Positions 29,197 to 35,246 of a stretch of 35,246 nucleotides of DNA are shown here, piece after piece (the first letter of the stretch is position 1; every line of letters begins with the position of its first letter). The DNA comes from Nonomuraea aridisoli (GTDB lineage Bacteria > Actinomycetota > Actinomycetes > Streptosporangiales > Streptosporangiaceae). The DNA is taken from contig NZ_POUD01000073.1 in the NCBI RefSeq assembly GCF_003236395.1, forward strand, positions 1 through 35,246, given 5' to 3'. The notes under the pieces were generated by a model. It worked only from the letters and a program-made list of their open reading frames with translations, did no database searches and was not told the origin of the DNA. The translations under genes and the position numbers were made by a program.

Positions 29197-30699
29197 TCAG
29201 GAGGCCAGCAGGGCCATGGCGGCGTTGTGGCCGCCGATGCCGCTGACGCCGCCGCCCCGGCGGGCGCCCGCGCCGCACAGCAGGATGCGTTCGTGCTCGG
29301 TCTCCACGCCCCAGCCGCCTTCTTCCGCGTACGGCCAGCTGAGGTCGGTGTGGAAAATGTGGCCGCCCGGCAGGCCCGCGTCCTTCTCCAGGTCGACGGG
29401 GGTTTTGACCTCGACGCACGGAGTGCCGTCGGGGGCGGTGAGCAGGCATTCCTGAATGGGCTCGGCGAGGACGGCGTTCATGGAGGCGAAAGTGGATTCA
29501 AGCGCTATTTTCCGCGCTTTATCGGGATTTTTCCGGAAAAGTCTGGCTGGCATGTGGAGGCCGAACAACGTCATCGTCTCCGCCCTCCCCCGCAGCTCCG
29601 GCCCGAGAATGGACGGATCGGTCAGGGAATGGCAGTAGACCTCGGCCGGCGGCAGTGCCGGAATCTCCCCGCGCGCCGCCTGCGCGTACGCGGCGGCGAG
29701 CTGGTCGTGTCCCTCGTTGATGTGGAACGTCCCGCTGAAGGCCGCCCGGGGATCGACGGACGGGTCGTTCAGTCGGGGCAGCCGGGCGAGCACCATGTTG
29801 ACCTTGAGCTGCGCGCCCTCGGGCGCCTCCGCCGGCCGGCCCATCACCCGGTCGAGCACGGCGGGCGGCAGGTTGACCAGCACGTGCCGGCCGTTCACGG
29901 TGTGCTCGCCGTCGCCGGACCTGAACGTCACCTCACCCGACGGCGCGATGCCGACGATCTCCGCGCCGGTCCTGATCTCCGCGCCCGCACGCCTCGCGGC
30001 GGCCTCCAGCGCGCCCGAGACCGCGCCCATGCCGCCGACCGGGACGTTCCACTCGCCGGTGCCGTTCCCGATCACGTGGTAGAGGAAGCAGCGGTTGGCC
30101 AGCAGGTCGGTGGCCGGGTCGGCGAACGTGCCGATCAGCGCGTCGGTGAGCACGACGCCGCGCACGGTGTCGTCGGCGAAGTACTCCTCGACCGTCTCGC
30201 CGATCGGCTGGGCGAACAGGTCGCGCCACGCCTGCGGCCCGACCAGGCGTTCGATGTCGATCTCGGGGCGCAGCGGTTCGAGCAGGGTGGGGGCGAGGGT
30301 CTCGGCGACGCGGGCGACCATGCCGTAGAAGCGCCGCCACGCCTCCAGGTCTGCCTCGCCGCCCGTGACGCTCCGGAACGACGCCGCCGTACGCAGCTCG
30401 TCCTCGTTGTCGACCAGCAGGCCGGTGCCGCCCTTCGGGGTGTAGGAGGCGTAGCGGCGGCGGCGCAGCTCCAGGTCGAGGCCCAGATCGCGGACGATCC
30501 GGTCGGGCAGCAGGCTGACGAGGTAGGAGTAGCGCGACAGGCGCACGTCCACGCCGGGGAACGGCCGCGCCGAGATCGCCAGGCCGCCCACGTGGTCGTA
30601 CCGCTCCAGGACGAGCACGCGCCGCCCCGCGCGCGCCAGATAGGCGGCGGCCACCAGCCCGTTGTGCCCGCCTCCGGCCACGACCACGTCGTACGTCAT
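29197..30699 (-). CDS. Phytoene-desaturase-like FAD oxidoreductase (PYROXD2-like)
   Basis: This 500-residue flavoprotein has an N-terminal dinucleotide motif, VVVAGGGHNGLVAAAYLARAG (7-27), then ERYDHVGGLA, and a C-terminal GAGARRGGGVSGIGGHNAA. The family includes phytoene desaturases and human PYROXD2. The substrate is not known here, and no carotenoid genes lie next to it. The ATG at 30697-30699 has AAGGTG upstream. Bases 29488-29550 use rare A/T-ending codons (AGA, ATA, AAA, CTT), unlike the rest of the gene. A strong hairpin follows the stop. The gene stands alone. Confidence 0.88.
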   Translation of the reverse strand: MTYDVVVAGGGHNGLVAAAYLARAGRRVLVLERYDHVGGLAISARPFPGVDVRLSRYSYLVSLLPDRIVRDLGLDLELRRRRYASYTPKGGTGLLVDNEDELRTAASFRSVTGGEADLEAWRRFYGMVARVAETLAPTLLEPLRPEIDIERLVGPQAWRDLFAQPIGETVEEYFADDTVRGVVLTDALIGTFADPATDLLANRCFLYHVIGNGTGEWNVPVGGMGAVSGALEAAARRAGAEIRTGAEIVGIAPSGEVTFRSGDGEHTVNGRHVLVNLPPAVLDRVMGRPAEAPEGAQLKVNMVLARLPRLNDPSVDPRAAFSGTFHINEGHDQLAAAYAQAARGEIPALPPAEVYCHSLTDPSILGPELRGRAETMTLFGLHMPARLFRKNPDKARKIALESTFASMNAVLAEPIQECLLTAPDGTPCVEVKTPVDLEKDAGLPGGHIFHTDLSWPYAEEGGWGVETEHERILLCGAGARRGGGVSGIGGHNAAMALLAS

Positions 30700-30791
30700 T
30701 CCGGCACCTTACGACCCATCCCATGGCTCACGTCAACGCCCACTTCACGACATTTCCTGCCCTTTCATCCCCCGGCCACCCACCGCCCGGA

Positions 30792-31682
30792 TCACGGCCG
30801 GCTGGCGATCGCGAGCAGGGTGGCGGCGGGGCCGGTCAGAGGGCGGCCGCGGCGCCAGACCGCGCGCAGGCTGCGCATCAGGTTCAGCCCCGCCAGGGGC
30901 ACCTCCACCAGCCGGCCCGTCGCCACGTCGGCCTCCACCGCGTACCGGCTGAGCACCGCGGGGGCCGCCCCGGCCTGGGCCGCGCCCTTCACCGCCGAGT
31001 TCGACCCGAGCTCCAGGCGCGGGCTGGCCCGGTGCAGGTCGGCGAAGGCCACGTCCAGCGTCTCGCGGGTGCCCGACCCCGGCTCGCGCACCACCAGCGG
31101 TGTGGCGGCCAGCTCGGCCCCCCGCAGCGCGGTACGCCGTCGCGCCCACGGATGCCCCGGCGCGACCACGACCACGAGCCGGTCGGTCCCCACGACGCGG
31201 CTGTCCAGCCCGGCGGGCACGCTCGGCCCCTCGACGAAGCCGAGCTCGACCTCGCCGGACGACACCCGGGCCGCCACGTCGGCGGAGTTGACCACGTCCA
31301 GCCCCACGGGCACGGCGGGCTCGCGGTTCTGGAACTCGCCGAGCCAGCGCGGCACCAGGTACTCGGCCACCGTCATGCTCGCCGCGACCCGCAGGTGGGC
31401 GGCCCCGCCCCGGCGGACGGCCGCGACGGCGCGCACGAGCTCCTCGGCGGCGGCGAGCACCTGCGCGGCCCAGTCGGCCACCATCTTGCCCTCGGAGGTC
31501 AGCGTGGAGCCGCGCGGCGTGCGCTCGATGAGCGGCAGCCCGAGGCGGCGTTCGAGCCGCGCGATCCGCTTGCTCGCGGACGGCTGCGCGATCCCGGCGG
31601 CCCGGGCGGCCTGCCCGAGGCTGCCCAGCTCCCCGACGTCCACCAGCAGCTTCAGGGAGGCCAGATCGGGCAGTTCGGTCAT
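30792..31682 (-). CDS. LysR-family regulator (YeiE/CysB-like)
   Basis: This 296-residue regulator has an N-terminal winged helix-turn-helix (LKLLVDVGELGSLGQAARAAGIAQPSASKRIARLERRLG) and a LysR substrate-binding domain (VEGPSVPAGLDS, VVVVAPGHPWA). It is divergent from a YeiH-type exporter gene, with 70 bases between the start codons. YeiE-type LysR proteins control YeiH in enteric bacteria, so this is its likely target. The ATG at 31680-31682 lies directly beside the operator palindrome, and TAGCCT lies six bases upstream, so the transcript is probably leaderless and self-regulated. The inducer is unknown. Confidence 0.92.
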   Translation of the reverse strand: MTELPDLASLKLLVDVGELGSLGQAARAAGIAQPSASKRIARLERRLGLPLIERTPRGSTLTSEGKMVADWAAQVLAAAEELVRAVAAVRRGGAAHLRVAASMTVAEYLVPRWLGEFQNREPAVPVGLDVVNSADVAARVSSGEVELGFVEGPSVPAGLDSRVVGTDRLVVVVAPGHPWARRRTALRGAELAATPLVVREPGSGTRETLDVAFADLHRASPRLELGSNSAVKGAAQAGAAPAVLSRYAVEADVATGRLVEVPLAGLNLMRSLRAVWRRGRPLTGPAATLLAIASRP

Positions 31683-31695
31683 AGCTGAAGGCTAT
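31681..31695. promoter_or_regulatory. LysR box overlapping the -10 and start of the regulator gene
   Basis: ATAGC (31681-31685) and GCTAT (31691-31695) are inverted arms around TGAAG, giving the T-N11-A pattern of LysR sites (31682-31694). On the minus strand TAGCCT (31694-31689) is the -10 box of the regulator gene, six bases before its ATG. The site is also in front of the exporter gene. Confidence 0.6.
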
Positions 31696-31719
31696 GACCT
31701 CCCAGACAAAGCGTGTCTA

Positions 31720-31740
31720 CTGGGCGTTTCCGCCGCCCAG
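31720..31740 (+). promoter_or_regulatory. Hairpin in the exporter leader
   Basis: CTGGGCG (31720-31726) and CGCCCAG (31734-31740) form a 7-bp stem with a 7-nt loop, twelve bases before the exporter ATG. It precedes the only SD-like sequence, TGGGA (31746-31750), and could affect translation. No promoter of good match is seen for this gene. Confidence 0.4.
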
Positions 31741-31752
31741 AAGACTGGGATC

Positions 31753-32742
31753 ATGTCCCTCGCCACGCGCCCCTCGCCTTCCGGCCTGCCGCCGGGCACC
31801 TTATGGCCCGGCCTCTGCGCCGCGGCCGTGGCCGTGGCGGGCGCGCTGCTCGTCAACCGGTATGTCCCCGCGCTCAGCCCCGCCGTCGTCGCGGTCGTCG
31901 CCGGCGCGGCGCTGGCCAGCCTGGCGGGCGTGCCCGAGCGGCTCAGGCCGGGGCTCGCGTTCGTGTCCCGGCGGGTGCTGCGAGTCGCGGTGGCCCTGCT
32001 CGGGCTGCAGATCGCCGTGCCCGACCTGCTCGCCCTGGGCTGGCCGACGCTGGCGGTCGTGGCGGCCGCGACGGGTCTGACGTTCGCCGCGACCCCGGCG
32101 ATCGGCCGCCGGCTGGGCCTGTCGCCCGGCACGTCGCTGCTCGTGGCCACGGGCGTGTCCATCTGCGGCGCGGCGGCCATCGCCGCCATGCGCGAGAGCA
32201 CGGACCTCGCCGACGAGGACGACGCCGCCGCGGCGCTGGGCGTCGTGGTCCTGTACGGCACCGCGGCCCTCGCCCTCGTCCCCCTCGCGGGCTCGATCGC
32301 GGGCCTGTCGCCCGCCCAGCTGGGCGTGTGGACGGGCGCCGCCGTGCACGAGGTCGCCCAGGTGGCGGCGATCGGCGCGGCCTCGGGCGTGCTGGCCGCC
32401 GCCGTGACGGTCAAGCTGGGCCGCGTCGTGCTGCTGGCCCCGATCGTCGCGCTGACCGCCCACCGCGGGCGTGAGCGGGGCGCCAGGCCACCGATCCTGC
32501 CGTTGTTCGTGGCGGCGTTCCTGGCGATGGTGGTCCTGCGCGCCACGGGATGGGTGCCGGCGGCGGTGACCGCGGCGGCGCCGGGCGTGACGAACGTGCT
32601 GATGGCCGCCGCGCTGTTCGGCCTCGGCACCGGCATCGACGTGCGGCGACTGGCCCGCGGCGGGCGGGTCGTGCTGCTCGGCGGGATCGCCACGACGATC
32701 ATTGCCGCCACGTCGCTGGCCGGGGTCGTGCTGCTCGTGTGA
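31753..32742 (+). CDS. YeiH-family putative sulfate exporter (UPF0324)
   Basis: This 329-residue membrane protein has about 9-11 hydrophobic segments and the family motifs VALLGLQIAVPDL, GVSICGAAAIAA and HEVAQVAAIG, then TVKLGRVVLLAP. It matches PF03601 (YeiH/YadS type), membrane proteins called putative sulfate exporters; the transported substrate is not settled. The ATG at 31753 was chosen because the long open frame upstream has no signs of coding. It is divergent from the LysR gene, as is typical for this family. Confidence 0.92.
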   Translation: MSLATRPSPSGLPPGTLWPGLCAAAVAVAGALLVNRYVPALSPAVVAVVAGAALASLAGVPERLRPGLAFVSRRVLRVAVALLGLQIAVPDLLALGWPTLAVVAAATGLTFAATPAIGRRLGLSPGTSLLVATGVSICGAAAIAAMRESTDLADEDDAAAALGVVVLYGTAALALVPLAGSIAGLSPAQLGVWTGAAVHEVAQVAAIGAASGVLAAAVTVKLGRVVLLAPIVALTAHRGRERGARPPILPLFVAAFLAMVVLRATGWVPAAVTAAAPGVTNVLMAAALFGLGTGIDVRRLARGGRVVLLGGIATTIIAATSLAGVVLLV

Positions 32743-32750
32743 TCCTCGGG

Positions 32751-32779
32751 TGGACGGGTGGGCCGGGGAGCCGTACCCT
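32751..32779 (+). promoter_or_regulatory. Candidate promoter of psuG-psuK
   Basis: TGGACG (32751-32756) and TACCCT (32774-32779) are 17 bp apart. The leader to the psuG start would be about 75 bases. It contains the inverted pair CGGAAC (32787-32792) and GTTCCG (32812-32817) around 19 bases. Confidence 0.4.
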
Positions 32780-32859
32780 GCCTCGTTCGGAACAAAACCT
32801 ATGAAAACCACCGTTCCGGCTAGGCAACCCACGACCACGCGAGGAGCGTCACACTCACC

Positions 32860-33789
32860 ATGCGCAGCACCGGCACCGACCCCGTTCTCCGGCCCTCCGA
32901 CGAGGTCGCGCAGGCCCTGGCGGACGGCGCGCCCGTCGTGGCGCTGGAGTCCACGATCATCTCCCACGGGCTGCCGCAGCCACGCAACCTGGAGGTGGCC
33001 CGCGAGCTCGAAGGGGTGGTCCGCGAGGCCGGTGCCGTTCCGGCCACGATCGCCGTGCTGGACGGCGTCCCCAGGATCGGGCTGGAGGAGCCGGAGCTGG
33101 AGCGCATCGCGACCGAGCCGGGGCTGCGCAAGCTGAGCCAGCGCGACCTGCCCATGGCGGCGGCGCTGAAGGCGAGCGGGGCGACCACCGTGTCGGCCAC
33201 GTCGTTCCTGGCCGCCCGCGCCGGCATCCGGGTCTTCGCCACCGGCGGGCTGGGCGGCGTGCACCGGGGCTGGACCGAGGACCAGGACGAGTCCGCCGAC
33301 CTCGACACCCTCGCCCGCACCCGCATCACCGTGGTCTGCGCGGGCGTCAAGTCCATTCTCGACGTGCCCGCGACGTTGCAGCGCCTGGAGACGCGCGGCG
33401 TGAGCGTGGCCGGCTTCCGCACCGACACCTTCCCCGGCTTCTACCTGCACTCCTCCGGCCTGCCGGTCGACTGGCGGATCGAGTCGCCCGAGGAGGCGGC
33501 GGCCGTCATGCGCGGTCAGGACGCCCTGGGCGGCCAGGAGTCGGCGCTGATCGTGGCCAACCCCGTCCCGCGGGAGCTCCAGCTCGACCCCGAGCTGCAC
33601 GACCGCGTGCTCGCCGAGGCGCTGGCGGCGGCCGAGCGAGAGGGTGTCAAGGGGCAGGCGATCACCCCGTTCCTGCTCGGTTACCTGGTGGACGGCACCG
33701 GCGGCGCGTCCCTGGAGGCCAACCTGGCCGCCGTGCGCGGCAACACGGCCCTCGCGGCCCGGATCGCCCTGGCGTGGGCCACGCCGTGA
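32860..33789 (+). CDS. psuG: Pseudouridine-5'-phosphate glycosidase
   Basis: This 309-residue enzyme of the IndA/PsuG family splits pseudouridine 5'-phosphate into uracil and ribose 5-phosphate. Catalytic residues known from the E. coli enzyme have counterparts: Glu30 in VALESTIISHGLPQP, Lys91 in KLSQRDL and Lys164 in CAGVKSILDVP. NPVP and ITPFLL, conserved in the family, are present. The length is as usual. The ATG at 32860 has a GAGGAG 13 bases upstream, which is somewhat far. The downstream kinase gene overlaps it by four bases and makes its substrate, which supports the call. Confidence 0.95.
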   Translation: MRSTGTDPVLRPSDEVAQALADGAPVVALESTIISHGLPQPRNLEVARELEGVVREAGAVPATIAVLDGVPRIGLEEPELERIATEPGLRKLSQRDLPMAAALKASGATTVSATSFLAARAGIRVFATGGLGGVHRGWTEDQDESADLDTLARTRITVVCAGVKSILDVPATLQRLETRGVSVAGFRTDTFPGFYLHSSGLPVDWRIESPEEAAAVMRGQDALGGQESALIVANPVPRELQLDPELHDRVLAEALAAAEREGVKGQAITPFLLGYLVDGTGGASLEANLAAVRGNTALAARIALAWATP

Positions 33790-34715
33790 CCGCCGGCGCC
33801 CTCGTGGTGGTGGGCGACATCGTCACCGACATGGTGGCGCTGCACGGCTCACCGGTCATGATCGGCAGCGACGCGGCGGCCGACATCGTGCTCCGTCCCG
33901 GCGGCTCCGGCGCGAACACCGCCGCCTGGGCCGCCGCCCTCGGCTCCGAGGTGCGCCTGCTGTCCAGGCTCGGGTACGACAGCAGCGAGTGGCACATCGG
34001 CGAGCTGGTCAAGTCGGGCGTCCGCCCGCACGTCACGGTCGACCCCGACGAGCCGACGGCCGTCGTGATCGCGATGGTGGACAAGAGCGGCGAGCGCACG
34101 ATGCTCACCAACCGCGGCGCCGGCGGCCTGATCTCCGAGTCCGACTGGGACCCGTCCCTGCTCGACGGTGCCGGCCGCCTCCACCTGTCGGGCTACGTGC
34201 TGTTCGCGCCGGGCGGGCTGCTGCTGGCCCGGAGGGCGATGGCGGACGCGGTGGCGGCGGGCGTGCCGATCAGCGTCGACCCGGCCTCCACCGGCCCGCT
34301 GGGCGACTTCGGCGTCGCGCGTTTCCTGCACGAGACGGGCGCAGCCGACCTGATCATCCCGAACCTGGACGAGGCTCTCCTTCTCACCGGCGCCGACACC
34401 GGGGAGCGCGCCGCGCTGCTGCTCAGCGAGACGTACGGCACCGCGGTCGTCAAGCTGGGAGCCGGTGGCGCGCTGGCGGCGAAGCACGGCGAGGTGGTCG
34501 CGATGGCCGCGGGCGTGCCGGCCGAGGTCGTAGACTCGACGGGAGCGGGCGACGCGTTCGCCGCCGGCTTTCTCACCGCGGCCCTGCAGGGCGCCGGCGA
34601 GGTCACCGCCCTGGAGGCGGGGTGCCGTGCTGGTGCAGAATGTGTGGCCCAGGTGGGCGGCCGTCCACGGTACGGTTTGGATCTGAACCGTCTTTACCCT
34701 ATTCACACTGATTGA
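33786..34715 (+). CDS. psuK: PfkB-family carbohydrate kinase, probable pseudouridine kinase
   Basis: This 309-residue PfkB kinase has the N-terminal signature LRPGGSGANTAAWAAALG and the C-terminal anion-hole motif DSTGAGDAFAAGF with its catalytic Asp. The next-door psuG gene implies that it phosphorylates pseudouridine; the sugar preference cannot be proved from sequence, since PfkB kinases are diverse. I chose the GTG at 33786, which overlaps the psuG stop by four bases (GTGA); a GTG at 33774 is in frame but leaves a longer overlap. The two genes form an operon. Confidence 0.88.
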   Translation: MTAGALVVVGDIVTDMVALHGSPVMIGSDAAADIVLRPGGSGANTAAWAAALGSEVRLLSRLGYDSSEWHIGELVKSGVRPHVTVDPDEPTAVVIAMVDKSGERTMLTNRGAGGLISESDWDPSLLDGAGRLHLSGYVLFAPGGLLLARRAMADAVAAGVPISVDPASTGPLGDFGVARFLHETGAADLIIPNLDEALLLTGADTGERAALLLSETYGTAVVKLGAGGALAAKHGEVVAMAAGVPAEVVDSTGAGDAFAAGFLTAALQGAGEVTALEAGCRAGAECVAQVGGRPRYGLDLNRLYPIHTD

Positions 34716-34797
34716 TAGCTTGCCGCGTAGGCTGCACCATTAGCCACATGCGTCACGGGGAGCACACGCGGCTCACTGGGGAGGATAAGGTCCGCCG

Positions 34798-35246
34798 ATG
34801 GAAGTCGAGTCATCGATCTGCCTGAGCGACCTGGTCCCTGCCCTGCGCTGGAGCCGCCCTCAGCAGGTGGCGGAGGTGCTCGGCGATCCTCGCCTGCCCG
34901 CGGGATGGTGGTCCTCTCTCGCGTTGTCGAGGGCGCTCGGCACGGCGGGGCTCGACTGGATCTGCGACCGTCTGGCCCGGCTGGCCTCCTCCCGGTGGGA
35001 CCATCTGCCGCTGTGCGACCTGCTGCCCGCGCTGACGGTGCACCACGTCGATCCGGCGTTGCCCGGCTGGCCCGACTCCACCCGTACGGCGGTGACGGGG
35101 CTCGGCGGCTGGCACCGGCTGCGCCGCCTGTCGCCGGCCGACCTGACCACTCCGTCGGCCACGCCCGAGGTGCTGATGGGCGCGGTCTTCCGCGAGATCA
35201 TCGGCCGTATCCCGGCCCAGCGCGAGCCCGCCCAGACCCCCGGGGC
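34798..35246 (+). CDS. Unrecognised protein, 5' part only
   Basis: An open frame of about 149 codons runs off the right edge. GGGGAGGATAAGG lies upstream of the ATG (34798-34800), a strong ribosome-binding site, and codons end almost always in G or C. The protein is rich in Leu, Trp and Arg, with ALRWSRPQQVAEVLGDPRLPAG, two similar Leu-rich stretches (SDLVPALRW and CDLLPALTV) and FREIIGRIP. I recognise no domain. It lies 82 bases after psuK in the same direction; no promoter of good match is seen in the gap, so co-transcription is possible. Confidence 0.65.
   Translation, partial: MEVESSICLSDLVPALRWSRPQQVAEVLGDPRLPAGWWSSLALSRALGTAGLDWICDRLARLASSRWDHLPLCDLLPALTVHHVDPALPGWPDSTRTAVTGLGGWHRLRRLSPADLTTPSATPEVLMGAVFREIIGRIPAQREPAQTPG

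Noticed and set aside
29155..31752. Open frame joined upstream of the exporter gene (total 1195 codons)
   Set aside because: This part is antisense to the FAD enzyme and LysR genes and has no family similarity; the exporter starts naturally at 31753.
32801..32862. Upstream start ATGAAAACCACC in the psuG leader as a leader peptide or alternative start
   Set aside because: It is out of frame with psuG, runs on without a stop into a shadow frame and has no ribosome-binding site.

Overview
This window is very high-GC DNA with nearly all third codon positions G or C, frequent GTG starts and -10 boxes of the form TANNNT. The gene types (Scr1/DUF5753 regulator, DUF3618, Holin-X, CGNR zinc finger, FrdABCD, PASTA-less Ser/Thr kinase with a Pro-rich wall-spanning stalk, secreted M6 peptidase) point to a sporulating actinomycete. 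A member of the Streptosporangiaceae such as Nonomuraea is my best guess; that placement is inference. I see no insertion sequence, prophage, CRISPR array, tRNA or rRNA gene.

Left part (1-6.7 kb). On the minus strand a 54-residue Trp-Cys-Glu protein, a Holin-X membrane protein and a DUF3618 membrane protein with a long cationic 12-residue-repeat tail lie in a row. A strong hairpin and the start of an exported protein follow. On the plus strand a SNF2-family ATPase gene carries two frameshifts and is followed by an intact SWIM zinc-finger partner. A diacylglycerol-kinase-like lipid kinase converges on that pair.

Middle (6.9-18.5 kb). A secreted immune inhibitor A-type M6 metallopeptidase is followed, going right, by a minus-strand respiratory block. 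In transcription order this block is ctaD, a 77-residue unrecognised protein, frdA, frdB, frdC and frdD; all genes after ctaD overlap, so the fumarate reductase/succinate dehydrogenase operon looks translationally coupled. Then come a MocR-type class I aminotransferase, a small zinc-ribbon membrane protein and a GlcD-type FAD oxidase.

Right part (18.6-35.2 kb). Here lie a membrane Ser/Thr kinase, a crotonase, a ROK sugar kinase, an APH-fold phosphotransferase and a three-gene Scr1/WhiJ-like cassette. They are followed by a convergent two-component system (OmpR-type regulator and kinase), a CGNR regulator with a quinone-oxidoreductase-like enzyme, and a phytoene-desaturase-like FAD enzyme. A LysR regulator divergent from a YeiH-type exporter, the pseudouridine-catabolism pair psuG-psuK and an unrecognised truncated gene end the window.

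The most promising undescribed items are: (1) the 23.6-25.2 kb cassette, where each of three genes is preceded by a CAATTGC element that I do not see elsewhere in the window; (2) the membrane cassette at 0.1-2.0 kb, with its repeat tail and a small gene easily missed by gene callers; and (3) the 77-residue CxC protein leading the frd operon. Seven or eight genes appear to have leaderless transcripts.
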